This document shows positions 41,861 through 57,245 of a stretch of DNA of 64,000 nt, piece by piece. Within the stretch, counting starts at the first letter, position 1, and every line of letters begins with the position of its first letter. The DNA lies in the NCBI GenBank assembly GCA_948470475.1, contig OX419346.1, forward strand, positions 3,700,231 to 3,764,230. Reading direction: 5' to 3'. The notes below the pieces were generated by a model, which made no database searches, had not been told where the DNA came from, and saw only the letters and a program-made list of their open reading frames with translations. Position numbers and translations under genes: made by a program. The DNA comes from Galaxea fascicularis (Eukaryota; Cnidaria; Anthozoa; Scleractinia; Euphylliidae).

Positions 41861-44800
41861 TTTGCTGAAATCTTGCACACAGCTCAAATAAGAATAGAAA
41901 TAATGTTTTGGGAGTTTTTAAAGCATTTAAACATCATTTCTAGACTCATTTTTTAAATAAGCACAGTTTAAGGCAAATACCAAAATTGACCCAAAACCAT
42001 GGGTTAACCCCTTTGGTTTTTGGTCAAAATTTCAATTTTTCTGAAATCTTGCACACAGCTCAAATAAGAATAGAAATAATGTTTTGGGAGTTTTAAAAAG
42101 CATTTAAACATCATTTCTAGACTCCTCTTTAAAATAGGCAAAGTTGGAGCCAAATTACAAATTTGACCCAAAACCATGGGTTAACCCCTTTGGGTTTTGG
42201 TCAAAATTTCAACTTTGCTGAAATCTTGCACACAGCTCAAATAAGAATAGAAATAATGTTTTGGGAGTTTTTAAAGCATTTAAACATCATTTCTAGACTC
42301 ATTTTTTAACTAAGCACAGTTTAAGGCAAATACCAAAATTGACCCAAAACCATGGGTTAACCCCTTTGGTTTTTGGTCAAAATTTCAATTTTTCTGAAAT
42401 CTTGCACACAGCTCAAATAAGAATAGAAATAATGTTTTGGGAGTTTTTAAAAACATTTAAACATCATTTCTAGACTCCTCTTTAAAATAGGCAAAGTTTG
42501 AGCCAAATTCCAAAATTGACCCAAAACCATGGGTTAACCCGTTTGGTTTTTGGCCAACATTTCAACTTTGCTGAAATCTTGCACACAGCGCAAATAAGAA
42601 TAGAAATAATGTTTTGGGACTTTTTAAAGCATTTAAACATCATTTCTAGACTTATTTTTTAAATAAGCACAGTTTAAGGCAAATACCAAAATTGACCCAA
42701 AACCATGGGTTAACCCCTTTGGGTTTTGGTCAAAATTTCAATTTTTCTGAAATCTTGCACACAGCTAAAATAAGAATAGAAATAATGTTTTGGGAGTTGT
42801 TAAAAGCATTTAAACATCATTTCTAGACTCCTCTTTGAAATAGGCAAAGTTTGAGGCAAATTCCAAAATGGACCCAAAACCATGGGTTAACCCCTTTGGG
42901 TTTTGGTCAAAATTTCAACTTTGCTGAAATCTTGCGCACAGCTCAAATAAGAATAGAAATAATGTTTTTGGACTTTTTAAAAACATTTAAACATCATTTC
43001 TAGACTCCTCTTTAAAATAGGCAAAGGTTGAGCCAAATTACAAATTTGACCCAAAACCATGGGTTAACCCCTTTGGGTTTTGGTCAAAATTTCAACTTTG
43101 CTGAAATCTTGCACACAGCTCAAATAAGAATAGAAATAATGTTTTGGGAGTTTTTAAAAGCATTTAAACATCATTTCTAGACTCCTCTTTAAAATAGGCA
43201 AAGTTTGAGCCAAATTCCAAATTTGACCCAAAACCATGGGTTAACCCGTTTGGTTTTTGGCCAACATTTCAACTTTGCTGAAATCTTGCACACAGCGCAA
43301 ATAAGAATAGAAATAATGTTTTGGGAGTTTTTAAAAGCATTTAAACATCATTTCTAGACTCCTCTTTAAAATAGGCAAAGTTTGAGCCAAATTCCAAAAT
43401 TGACCCAAAACCATGGGTTAACCCCTTTGGGTTTTGGTCAAAATTTCAACTTTGCTGAAATCTTGCACACAGCTCAAATAAGAATAGAAATAATGTTTTG
43501 GGAGTTTTTAAAAGCATTTAAACATCATTTCTATACTCCTCTTTAAAATAGGCAAAGTTTGAGCCAAATTCCAAATTTGACCCAAAACCATGGGTTAACC
43601 CCTTTGGGTTTTGGTCAAAATTTCAACTTTGCTGAAATCTTGTACACAGCTCAAATAAGAATAGAAATAATGTTTTGGGAGTTGTTAAAAGCATTTAAAC
43701 ATCATTTCTAGACTCCTCTTTGAAATAGGCAAAGTTTGAGGCAAATTCCAAATTTGACCCAAAACCATGGGTTAACCCCTTTGGGTTTTGGTCAAAATTT
43801 CAACTTTGCTGAAATCTTGCACACAGCTCAAATAAGAATAGAAATAATGTTTTGGGAGTTGTTAAAAGCATTTAAACATCATTTCTAGACTCCTCTTTGA
43901 AATAGGCAAAGTTTGAGGCAAATTCCAAAATTGACCCAAAACCATGGGTTAACCCCTTTGGGTTTTGGTCAAAATTTCAACTTTGCTGAAATCTTGCGCA
44001 CAGCTCAAATAAGAATAGAAATAATGTTTTGGGAGTTTTTAAAAACATTTAAACATCATTTCTAGACTCCTCTTTAAAATAGGCAAAGTTTGAGCCAAAT
44101 TACAAATTTGACCCAAAACCATGGGTTAACCCCTTTGGGTTTTGGTCAAAATTTCAACTTTGCTGAAATATTGCACACAGCTCAAATAAGAATAGAAATA
44201 ATGTTTTGGGAGTTTTTAAAAGCATTTGAACATCATTTCTAGACTCCTCTTTAAAATAGGCAAAGTTTGAGCCAAATTCCAAAATTGACCCAAAACCATG
44301 GGTTAACCCCTTTGGGTTTTGGTTAAAATTTCAACTTTGCTGAAATCTTGCACACAGCTCAAATAAGAATAGAAATAATGTTTTGGGAGTTTTTAAAGCA
44401 TTTAAACATCATTTCTAGACTCATTTTTTAAATAAGCACAGTTTAAGGCAAATACCAAAATTGACCCAAAACCATGGGTTAACCCCTTTGGGTTTTGGTC
44501 AAAATTTCAATTTTTCTGAAATCTTGCACACAGCTCAAATAAGAATAGAAATAATGTTTTGGGAGTTTTTAAAAGCATTTAAACATCATTTCTAGACTCC
44601 TCTTTGAAATAGGCAAAGTTTGAGGCAAATTCCAAATTTGACCCAAAACCATGGGTTAACCCCTTTGGGTTTTGTCAAAATTTCAACTTTGCTGAAATCT
44701 TGCACACAGCTCAAATAAGAATAGAAATAATGTTTTGGGAGTTTTTAAAGCATTTAAACATCATTTCTAGACTGATTTTTTAAATAAGCACAGTTTAAGG

Positions 44801-46019
44801 CAAATACCAAAATTGACCCAAAACCATGGGTTAACCCCTTTGGGTTTTGGTCAAAATTTCAACTTTGCTGAAATCTTGCACACAGCTCAAATAAGAATAG
44901 AAATAATGTTTTGGGAGTTTTTAAAAGCATTTAAACATTATTTCTAGACTCATTTTTTAAATAAGCACAATTTAAGGCAAATTCCAAAAATTGACCCAAA
45001 ACCATGGGTTAACCCCTTTGGTCAAAATTTCAACTTTGCTGAAATCTTGCACACAGCTCAAATAAGAATAGAAATAATGTTTTGGGAGTTTTTAAAGCAT
45101 TTAAACATCATTTCTAGACTCATTTTTTAAATAAGCACAGTTTAAGGCAGATACCAAAATTGACCCAAAACCATGGGTTAACCCCTTTGGTTTTTGGTCA
45201 AAATTTCAATTTTTCTGAAATCTTGCACACAGCTCAAATAAGAATAGAAATAATGTTTTGGGAGTTGTTAAAAGCATTTAAACATCATTTCTAGACTCCT
45301 CTTTGAAATAGGCAAAGTTTGAGGCAAATTCCAAAATTGACCCAAAACCATGGGTTAACCCCTTTGGGTTTTGGTCAAAATTTCAACTTTGCTGAAATCT
45401 TGCGCACAGCTCAAATAAGAATAGAAATAATGTTTTGGGAGTTTTTAAAAACATTTAAACATCATTTCTAGACTCCTCTTTAAAATAGGCAAAGTTTGAG
45501 CCAAATTTTAAATTTGACCCAAAACCATGGGTTAACCCGTTTGGGTTTTGGTCAAAATTTCAACTTTGCTGAAATATTGCACACAGCTCAAATAAGAATA
45601 GAAATAATGTTTTGGGAGTTTTTAAAAGCATTTAAACATCATTTCTAGACGCCTCTTTAAAATAGGCAAAGTTTGAGCCAAATTCCAAAATTGACCCAAA
45701 ACCATGGGTTAACCCCTTTGGGTTTTGGTCAAAATTTCAACTTTGCTGAAATCTTGCACACAACTCAAATAAGAATAGAAATAATGTTTTGGGAGTTTTT
45801 AAAGCATTTAAACATCATTTCTAGACTCATTTTTTTAAATAAGCACAGTTTAAGGCAAATACCAAAATTGACCCAAAACCATGGGTTAACCCCTTTGGGT
45901 TTTGGTCAAAATTTCAATTTTTCTGAAATCTTGCACACAGCTCAAATAAGAATAGAAATAATGTTTTGGGAGTTTTTAAAAGCATTTAAACATCATTTCT
46001 AGACTCCTTTTTGAAATAG

Positions 46020-49000
46020 GCAAAGTTTGAGGCAAATTCCAAATTTGACCCAAAACCATGGGTTAACCCCTTTGGGTTTTGGTCAAAATTTCAACTTTGC
46101 TGAAATCTTGCACACAGCTCAAATAAGAATAGAAATAATGTTTTGGGACTTTTTAAAGCATTTAAACATCATTTCTAGACTCATTTTTTAAATAAGCACA
46201 GTTTAAGGCAAATACCAAAATTGACCCAAAACCATGGGTTAACCCCTTTGGTTTTTGGCCAACATTTCAACTTTGCTGAAATCTTGCACACAGCGCAAAT
46301 AAGAATAGAAATAATGTTTTGGGAGTTTTTAAAAGCATTTAAACATCATTTCTAGACTCATTTTTTAAATAAGCACAGTTTAAGGCAAATACCAAAATTG
46401 ACCCAAAACCATGGGTTAACCCCTTTGGGTTTTGGTCAAAATTTCAACTTTACTGAAATCTTGCACACAGCTCAAATAAGAATACAAATAATGTTTTGGG
46501 AGTTTTTAAAAGCATTTAAACATTATTTCTAGACTCATTTTTTAAATAAGCACAATTTAAGGCAAATACAAAAAATTGACCCAAAACCATGGGTTAACCC
46601 CTTTGGTTTTTGGTCAAAATTTCAACTTTGTTGAAATCTTGCACACAGCTCAAATAAGAATAGAAATAATGTTTTGGGAGTTTTTAAAGCATTTCAACAT
46701 CATTTCTAGACTCATTTTTTAAATAAGCACAGTTAAAGGCAAATACCAAAATTGACCCAAAACCATGGGTTAACCCCTTTGGTTTTTGGTCAACATTTCA
46801 ATTTTTCTGAAATCTTGCACACAGCTCAAATAAGAATAGAAATAATGTTTTGGGAGTTGTTAAAAGCATTTAAACATCATTTCTAGACTCCTCTTTGAAA
46901 TAGGCAAAGTTTGAGGCAAATTCCAAAATTGACCCAAAACCATGGGTTAACCCCTTTGGGTTTTGGTCAAAATTTCAACTTTGCTGAAATCTTGCGCACA
47001 GCTCAAATAAGAATAGAAATAATGTTTTGGCAGTTTTTAAAAACATTTAAACATCATTTCTAGACTCCTCTTTAAAATAGGCAAAGTTTGAGCCAAATTC
47101 CAAATTTGACCCAAAACCATGGGTTAACCCCTTTGGGTTTTGGTCAAAATTTCAACTTTGCTGAAATCTTGCACACAGCTCAAATCAGAATAGAAAAAAT
47201 GTTTTGGGAGTTTTTAAAAGCATTTAAACATCATTTCTAGACGCCTCTTTAAAATAGGCAAAGTTTGAGCCAAATTCCAAAATTGACCCAAAACCATGGG
47301 TTAACCCCTTTGGGTTTTGGTTAAAATTTCAACTTTGCTGAAATCTTGCACACAGCTCAAATAAGAATAGAAATAATGTTTTGGGAGTTTTTAAAGCATT
47401 TAAACATCATTTCTAGACTCATTTTTTAAATAAGCACAGTTTAAGGCAAATTCCAAAATTGACCCAAAACCATGGGTTAACCCCTTTGGTTTTTGGCCAA
47501 CATTTCAACTTTGCTGAAATCTTGCACACAGCGCAAATAAGAATAGAAATAATGTTTTGGGAGTTTTTAAAGCATTTAAACATCATTTCTAGACTCATTT
47601 TTTAAATAAGCACAGTTTAAGGCAAATACCAAAATTGACCCAAAACCATGGGTTAACCCCTTTGGTTTTTGGTCAACATTTCAACTTTGCTGAAATCTTG
47701 CACACAGCTCAAATAAGAATAGAAATAATGTTTTGGGAGTTTTTAAAAGCATTTAAACATCATTTCTAGACTCATTTTTTAAATCAGCACAGTTTAAGGC
47801 AAATACCAAAATTGACCCAAAACCATGGGTTAACCCCTTTGGTTTTTGGTCAAAATTTCAACTTTGCTGAAATCTTGCACACAGCTCAAATAAGAATAGA
47901 AATAATGTTTTGGGAGTTTTTAAAGCATTTAAACATCATTTCTAGACTCATTTTTTTAATAAGCACAGTTTAAGGCAAATACCAAAATTGACCCAAAACC
48001 ATGGGTTAACCCCTTTGGTTTTTGGTCAACATTTCAATTTTTCTGAAATCTTGCACACAGCTCAAATAAGAATAGAAATAATGTTTTGGGAGTTTTTAAA
48101 AGCATTTAAACATCATTTCTAGACTCCTCTTTGAAATAGGCAAAGTTTGAGGCAAATTCCAAATTTGACCCAAAACCATGGGTTAACCCCTTTGGGTTTT
48201 GGTCAAAATTTCAACTTTGCTGAAATCTTGCACACAGCTCAAATAAGAATAGAAATAATGTTTTGGGACTTTTTAAAGCATTTAAACATCATTTCTAGAC
48301 TCATTTTTTAAATAAGCACAGTTTAAGGCAAATACCAAAATTGACCCAAAACCATGGGTTAACCCCTTTGGTTTTTGGCCAACATTTCAACTTTGCTGAA
48401 ATCTTGCACACAGCGCAAATAAGAATAGAAATAATGTTTTGGGAGTTTTTAAAAGCATTTAAACATCATTTCTAGACTCATTTTTTAAATAAGCACAGTT
48501 TAAGGCAAATACCAAAATTGACCCAAAACCATGGGTTAACCCCTTTGGGTTTTGGTCAAAATTTCAACTTTGCTGAAATCTTGCACACAGCTCAAATAAG
48601 AATACAAATAATGTTTTGGGAGTTTTTAAAAGCATTTAAACATTATTTCTAGACTCATTTTTTAAATAAGCACAATTTAAGGCAAATACAAAAAATTGAC
48701 CCAAAACCATGGGTTAACCCCTTTGGTTTTTGGTCAAAATTTCAACTTTGTTGAAATCTTGCACACAGCTCAAATAAGAATAGAAATAATGTTTTGGGAG
48801 TTTTTAAAGCATTTCAACATCATTTCTAGACTCATTTTTTAAATAAGCACAGTTAAAGGCAAATACCAAAATTGACCCAAAACCATGGGTTAACCCCTTT
48901 GGTTTTTGGTCAACATTTCAATTTTTCTGAAATCTTGCACACAGCTCAAATAAGAATAGAAATAATGTTTTGGGAGTTGTTAAAAGCATTTAAACATCAT

Positions 49001-50450
49001 TTCTAGACTCCTCTTTGAAATAGGCAAAGTTTGAGGCAAATTCCAAAATTGACCCAAAACCATGGGTTAACCCCTTTGGGTTTTGGTCAAAATTTCAACT
49101 TTGCTGAAATCTTGCGCACAGCTCAAATAAGAATAGAAATAATGTTTTGGCAGTTTTTAAAAACATTTAAACATCATTTCTAGACTCCTCTTTAAAATAG
49201 GCAAAGTTTGAGCCAAATTCCAAATTTGACCCAAAACCATGGGTTAACCCCTTTGGGTTTTGGTCAAAATTTCAACTTTGCTGAAATCTTGCACACAGCT
49301 CAAATAAGAATAGAAAAAATGTTTTGGGAGTTTTTAAAAGCATTTAAACATCATTTCTAGACGCCTCTTTAAAATAGGCAAAGTTTGAGCCAAATTCCAA
49401 AATTGACCCAAAACCATGGGTTAACCCCTTTGGGTTTTGGTTAAAATTTCAACTTTGCTGAAATCTTGCACACAACTCAAATAAGAATAGAAATAATGTT
49501 TTGGGAGTTTTTAAAGCATTTAAACATCATTTCTAGACTCATTTTTTAAATAAGCACAGTTTAAGGCAAATACCAAAATTGACCCAAAACCATGGGTTAA
49601 CCCCTTTGGTTTTTGGTCAAAATTTCAACTTTGCTGAAATCTTGCACACAGCTCAAATAAGAATAGAAATAATGTTTTGGGAGTTTTTAAAGCATTTAAA
49701 CATCATTTCTAGACTCATTTTTTAAATAAGGACAGTTTAAGGCAAATTCCAAAATTGACCCAAAACCATGGGTTAACCCCTTTGGTTTTTGGCCAACATT
49801 TCAACTTTGCTGAAATCTTGCACACAGCGCAAATAAGAATAGAAATAATGTTTTGGGAGTTTTTAAAGCATTTAAACATCATTTCTAGACTCATTTTTTA
49901 AATAAGCACAGTTTAAGGCAAATACCAAAATTGACCCAAAACCATGGGTTAACCCCTTTGGTTTTTGGTCAACATTTCAACTTTGCTGAAATCTTGCACA
50001 CAGCTCAAATAAGAATAGAAATAATGTTTTGGGAGTTTTTAAAAGCATTTAAACATCATTTCTAGACTCATTTTTTAAATCAGCACAGTTTAAGGCAAAT
50101 ACCAAAATTGACCCAAAACCATGGGTTAACCCCTTTGGTTTTTGGTCAAAATTTCAACTTTGCTGAAATCTTGCACACAGCTCAAATAAGAATAGAAATA
50201 ATGTTTTGGGAGTTTTTAAAGCATTTAAACATCATTTCTAGACTCATTTTTTTAATAAGCACAGTTTAAGGCAAATACCAAAATTGACCCAAAACCATGG
50301 GTTAACCCCTTTGGTTTTTGGTCAACATTTCAATTTTTCTGAAATCTTGCACACAGCTCAAATAAGAATAGAAATAATGTTTTGGGAGTTTTTAAAAGCA
50401 TTTAAACATCATTTCTAGACTCCTCTTTGAAATAGGCAAAGTTTGAGGCA
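46020..50450 (+). repeat. 12-monomer higher-order repeat (2120 bp)
   Basis: Rare AATACAAATA (46481, 48601), TTGGGACTTTTTAAAG (46143, 48263) and AGAAAAAATG (47191, 49311) recur at +2120. Beyond about 49460 the offset becomes 2296, that is, one extra monomer. Confidence 0.85.
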
Positions 50451-53400
50451 AATTCCAAAATTGACCCAAAACCATGGGTTAACCCCTTTGGGTTTTGGTC
50501 AAAATTTCAACTTTGCTGAAATCTTGCGCACAGCTCAAATAAGAATAGAAATAATGTTTTGGGAGTTTTTAAAAACATTTAAACATCATTTCTAGACTCC
50601 TCTTTAAAATAGGCAAAGTTTGAGCCAAATTCCAAATTTGACCCAAAACCATGGGTTAACCCCTTTGGGTTTTGGTCAAAATTTCAACTTTGCTGAAATC
50701 TTGCACACAGCTCAAATAAGAATAGAAATAATGTTTTGGGAGTTGTTAAAAGCATTTAAACATCATTTCTAGACGCCTCTTTAAAATAGGCAAAGTTTGA
50801 GCCAAATTCCAAAATTGACCCAAAACCATGGGTTAACCCCTTTGGTTTTTGGCCAACATTTCAACTTTGCTGAAATCTTGCACACTGCGCAAATAAGAAT
50901 AGAAATAATGTTTTGGGAGTTTTTAAAAGCATTTAAAGATCATTTCTAGACTGATTTTTTAAATAAGCACAGTTTAAAGCAAATACCAAAATTGACCCAA
51001 AACCATGGGTTAACCCCTTTGGGTTTTGGTCAAAATTTTAACTTTGCTGAAATCGTGCACACAGCTCAAATAAGAATAGAAATAATGTTTTGGGAGTTTT
51101 TAAAAGCATTTAAACATTATTTCTAGACTCATTTTTTAAATAAGCACAATTTAAGGCAAATACCAAAATTGACCCAAAACCATGGGTTAACCCCTTTGGT
51201 TTTTGGTCAAAATTTCAACTTTGCTGAAATCTTGCACACAGCTCAAATAAGAATAGAAATAATGTTTTGGGAGTTTTTAAAGCATTTAAACATCATTTCT
51301 AGACTCATTTTTTAAATAAGCACAGTTTAAGGCAAATACCAAAATTGACCCAAAACCATGGGTTAACCCCTTTGGTTTTTGGTCAACATTTCAACTTTGC
51401 TGAAATCTTGCACACAGCGCAAATAAGAATAGAAATAATGTTTTGGGAGTTTTTAAAAGCATTTATACATCATTTCTAGACTCATTTTTTAAATAAGCAC
51501 AGTTTAAGGCAAATACCAAAATTGACCCAAAACCATGGGTTAACCCCTTTGGGTTTTGGTCAAAATTTCAACTTTGATGAAATCTTGCGCTCAATTCAAA
51601 TAAGAATAGAAATAATGTTTTGGGAGTTTTTAAAAGCATTTAAACATCATTTCTAGACTCCTCTTTAAAATAGGCAAAGTTTGAGCCAAATTCCAAATTT
51701 GACCCAAAACCATGGGTTAACCCGTTTGGGTTTTGGTCAAAATTTCAACTTTGCTGAAATCTTGCACACAGCTCAAATAAGAATAGAAATAATGTTTTGG
51801 GAGTTTTTAAAAGCATTTAAACATCATTTCTAGACTCCTCTTTAAAATAGGCAAAGTTTGAGGCAAATTACAAATTTGACCCAAAACCATGGGTTAACCC
51901 GTTTGGGTTTTGGTCAAAATTTCAACTTTGCTGAAATCTTGCACACAGCTCAAATCAGAATAGAAATAATGTTTTGGGAGTTTTTAAAGCATTTAAACAT
52001 CATTTCTGGACTCATTTTTTAAATAAGCACAGTTTAAGGCAAATACCAAAATTGACCCAAAACCATGGGTTAACCCCTTTGGGTTTTGGTCAAAATTTCA
52101 ACTTTGCTGAAATCGTGCACACAGCTCAAATAAGAATAGAAATAATGTTTTGGGAGTTTTTAAAAGCATTTAAACATTATTTCTAGACTCATTTTTTAAA
52201 TAAGCACAATTTAAGGCAAATATTAAAATTGACCCAAAACCATGGGTTAACCCCTTTGGTCAAAATTTCAACTTTGCTGAAATCTTGCACACAGCTCAAA
52301 TAAGAATAGAAATAATGTTTTGGGAGTTTTTAAAGCATTTAAACATCATTTCTAGACTCATTTTTTAAATAAGCACAGTTTAAGGCAAATACCAAAATTG
52401 ACCCAAAACCATGAGTTAACCCCTTTGGTTTTTGGTCAAAATTTCAATTTTTCTGAAATCTTGCACACAGCTCAAATAAGAATAGAAATAATGTTTTGGG
52501 AGTTGTTAAAAGCATTTAAACATCATTTCCAGACTCCTCTTTAAAATAGGCAAAGTTTGAGGCAAATTCCAAACTTGACCCAAAACCATGGGTTAACCCC
52601 TTTGGGTTTTGGTCAAAATTTCAACTTTGCTGAAATCTTGCGCACAGCTCAAATAAGAATAGAAATAATGTTTTGGGAGTTTTTAAAAACATTTAAACAT
52701 CATTTCTAGACTCCTCTTTAAAATAGGCAAAGTTTGAGCCAAATTACAAATTTGACCCAAAACCATGGGTTAACCCCTTTGGGTTTTGGTCAAAATTTCA
52801 ACTTTGCTGAAATATTGCACACAGCTCAAATAAGAATAGAAATAATGTTTTGGGAGTTGTTAAAAGCATTTAAACATCATTTCTAGACTCCTCTTTAAAA
52901 TAGGCAAAGTTTGAGCCAAATTCCAAATTTGACCCAAAACCATGGGTTAACCGATTTGGGTTTTGGTCAAAATTTCAACTTTGCTGAAATCTTGCACACA
53001 GCTCAAATAAGAATAGAAATAATGTTTTGGGAGTTTTTAAAGCATTTCAACATCATTTCTAGACTCATTTTTTAAATAAGCACAGTTAAAGGCAAATACC
53101 AAAATTGACCCAAAACCATGGGTTAACCCCTTTGGTTTTTGGTCAACATTTCAATTTTTCTGAAATCTTGCACACAGCTCAAATAAGAATAGAAATAATG
53201 TTTTGGGAGTTGTTAAAAGCATTTAAACATCATTTCTAGACTCCTCTTTGAAATAGGCAAAGTTTGAGGCAAATTCCAAAATTGACCCAAAACCATGGGT
53301 TAACCCCTTTGGGTTTTGGTCAAAATTTCAACTTTGCTGAAATCTTGCGCACAGCTCAAATAAGAATAGAAATAATGTTTTGGCAGTTTTTAAAAACATT

Positions 53401-56400
53401 TAAACATCATTTCTAGACTCCTCTTTAAAATAGGCAAAGTTTGAGCCAAATTCCAAATTTGACCCAAAACCATGGGTTAACCCCTTTGGGTTTTGGTCAA
53501 AATTTCAACTTTGCTGAAATCTTGCACACAGCTCAAATAAGAATAGAAAAAATGTTTTGGGAGTTTTTAAAAGCATTTAAACATCATTTCTAGACGCCTC
53601 TTTAAAATAGGCAAAGTTTGAGCCAAATTCCAAAATTGACCCAAAACCATGGGTTAACCCCTTTGGGTTTTGGTTAAAATTTCAACTTTGCTGAAATCTT
53701 GCACACAACTCAAATAAGAATAGAAATAATGTTTTGGGAGTTTTTAAAGCATTTAAACATCATTTCTAGACTCATTTTTTAAATAAGCACAGTTTAAGGC
53801 AAATACCAAAATTGACCCAAAACCATGGGTTAACCCCTTTGGTTTTTGGTCAAAATTTCAACTTTGCTGAAATCTTGCACACAGCTCAAATAAGAATAGA
53901 AATAATGTTTTGGGAGTTTTTAAAGCATTTAAACATCATTTCTAGACTCATTTTTTAAATAAGGACAGTTTAAGGCAAATTCCAAAATTGACCCAAAACC
54001 ATGGGTTAACCCCTTTGGTTTTTGGCCAACATTTCAACTTTGCTGAAATCTTGCACACAGCGCAAATAAGAATAGAAATAATGTTTTGGGAGTTTTTAAA
54101 GCATTTAAACATCATTTCTAGACTCATTTTTTAAATAAGCACAGTTTAAGGCAAATACCAAAATTGACCCAAAACCATGGGTTAACCCCTTTGGTTTTTG
54201 GTCAACATTTCAACTTTGCTGAAATCTTGCACACAGCTCAAATAAGAATAGAAATAATGTTTTGGGAGTTTTTAAAAGCATTTAAACATCATTTCTAGAC
54301 TCATTTTTTAAATCAGCACAGTTTAAGGCAAATACCAAAATTGACCCAAAACCATGGGTTAACCCCTTTGGTTTTTGGTCAAAATTTCAACTTTGCTGAA
54401 ATCTTGCACACAGCTCAAATAAGAATAGAAATAATGTTTTGGGAGTTTTTAAAGCATTTCAACATCATTTCTAGACTCATTTTTTTAATAAGCACAGTTT
54501 AAGGCAAATACCAAAATTGACCCAAAACCATGGGTTAACCCCTTTGGTTTTTGGTCAACATTTCAATTTTTCTGAAATCTTGCACACAGCTCAAATAAGA
54601 ATAGAAATAATGTTTTGGGAGTTTTTAAAAGCATTTAAACATCATTTCTAGACTCCTCTTTGAAATAGGCAAAGTTTGAGGCAAATTCCAAAATTGACCC
54701 AAAACCATGGGTTAACCCCTTTGGGTTTTGGTCAAAATTTCAACTTTGCTGAAATCTTGCGCACAGCTCAAATAAGAATAGAAATAATGTTTTGGGAGTT
54801 TTTAAAAACATTTAAACATCATTTCTAGACTCCTCTTTAAAATAGGCAAAGTTTGAGCCAAATTCCAAATTTGACCCAAAACCATGGGTTAACCCCTTTG
54901 GGTTTTGGTCAAAATTTCAACTTTGCTGAAATCTTGCACACAGCTCAAATAAGAATAGAAATAATGTTTTGGGAGTTGTTAAAAGCATTTAAACATCATT
55001 TCTAGACGCCTCTTTAAAATAGGCAAAGTTTGAGCCAAATTCCAAAATTGACCCAAAACCATGGGTTAACCCCTTTGGTTTTTGGCCAACATTTCAACTT
55101 TGCTGAAATCTTGCACACTGCGCAAATAAGAATAGAAATAATGTTTTGGGAGTTTTTAAAAGCATTTAAAGATCATTTCTAGACTGATTTTTTAAATAAG
55201 CACAGTTTAAAGCAAATACCAAAATTGACCCAAAACCATGGGTTAACCCCTTTGGGTTTTGGTCAAAATTTTAACTTTGCTGAAATCGTGCACACAGCTC
55301 AAATAAGAATAGAAATAATGTTTTGGGAGTTTTTAAAAGCATTTAAACATTATTTCTAGACTCATTTTTTAAATAAGCACAATTTAAGGCAAATACCAAA
55401 ATTGACCCAAAACCATGGGTTAACCCCTTTGGTTTTTGGTCAAAATTTCAACTTTGCTGAAATCTTGCACACAGCTCAAATAAGAATAGAAATAATGTTT
55501 TGGGAGTTTTTAAAGCATTTAAACATCATTTCTAGACTCATTTTTTAAATAAGCACAGTTTAAGGCAAATACCAAAATTGACCCAAAACCATGGGTTAAC
55601 CCCTTTGGTTTTTGGTCAACATTTCAACTTTGCTGAAATCTTGCACACAGCGCAAATAAGAATAGAAATAATGTTTTGGGAGTTTTTAAAAGCATTTATA
55701 CATCATTTCTAGACTCATTTTTTAAATAAGCACAGTTTAAGGCAAATACCAAAATTGACCCAAAACCATGGGTTAACCCCTTTGGGTTTTGGTCAAAATT
55801 TCAACTTTGATGAAATCTTGCGCTCAATTCAAATAAGAATAGAAATAATGTTTTGGGAGTTTTTAAAAGCATTTAAACATCATTTCTAGACTCCTCTTTA
55901 AAATAGGCAAAGTTTGAGCCAAATTCCAAATTTGACCCAAAACCATGGGTTAACCCGTTTGGGTTTTGGTCAAAATTTCAACTTTGCTGAAATCTTGCAC
56001 ACAGCTCAAATAAGAATAGAAATAATGTTTTGGGAGTTTTTAAAAGCATTTAAACATCATTTCTAGACTCCTCTTTAAAATAGGCAAAGTTTGAGGCAAA
56101 TTACAAATTTGACCCAAAACCATGGGTTAACCCGTTTGGGTTTTGGTCAAAATTTCAACTTTGCTGAAATCTTGCACACAGCTCAAATCAGAATAGAAAT
56201 AATGTTTTGGGAGTTTTTAAAGCATTTAAACATCATTTCTGGACTCATTTTTTAAATAAGCACAGTTTAAGGCAAATACCAAAATTGACCCAAAACCATG
56301 GGTTAACCCCTTTGGGTTTTGGTCAAAATTTCAACTTTGCTGAAATCGTGCACACAGCTCAAATAAGAATAGAAATAATGTTTTGGGAGTTTTTAAAAGC

Positions 56401-57245
56401 ATTTAAACATTATTTCTAGACTCATTTTTTAAATAAGCACAATTTAAGGCAAATATTAAAATTGACCCAAAACCATGGGTTAACCCCTTTGGTCAAAATT
56501 TCAACTTTGCTGAAATCTTGCACACAGCTCAAATAAGAATAGAAATAATGTTTTGGGAGTTTTTAAAGCATTTAAACATCATTTCTAGACTCATTTTTTA
56601 AATAAGCACAGTTTAAGGCAAATACCAAAATTGACCCAAAACCATGAGTTAACCCCTTTGGTTTTTGGTCAAAATTTCAATTTTTCTGAAATCTTGCACA
56701 CAGCTCAAATAAGAATAGAAATAATGTTTTGGGAGTTGTTAAAAGCATTTAAACATCATTTCCAGACTCCTCTTTAAAATAGGCAAAGTTTGAGGCAAAT
56801 TCCAAACTTGACCCAAAACCATGGGTTAACCCCTTTGGGTTTTGGTCAAAATTTCAACTTTGCTGAAATCTTGCGCACAGCTCAAATAAGAATAGAAATA
56901 ATGTTTTGGGAGTTTTTAAAAACATTTAAACATCATTTCTAGACTCCTCTTTAAAATAGGCAAAGTTTGAGCCAAATTACAAATTTGACCCAAAACCATG
57001 GGTTAACCCCTTTGGGTTTTGGTCAAAATTTCAACTTTGCTGAAATATTGCACACAGCTCAAATAAGAATAGAAATAATGTTTTGGGAGTTGTTAAAAGC
57101 ATTTAAACATCATTTCTAGACTCCTCTTTAAAATAGGCAAAGTTTGAGCCAAATTCCAAATTTGACCCAAAACCATGGGTTAACCGATTTGGGTTTTGGT
57201 CAAAATTTCAACTTTGCTGAAATCTTGCACACAGCTCAAATAAGA
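48780..57245 (+). repeat. 24-monomer higher-order repeat, 4233 bp x 2
   Basis: Two nearly identical adjacent units, 48780-53012 and 53013-57245. Matching rare variants at +4233 include GCGCTCAATTC (51588, 55821), CCGATTTGGG (52951, 57184), the 7-bp-deleted CCTTTGGTCAAAA (52253, 56486) and AGAAAAAATG (49311, 53544). Only isolated substitutions separate the copies. Confidence 0.93.
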
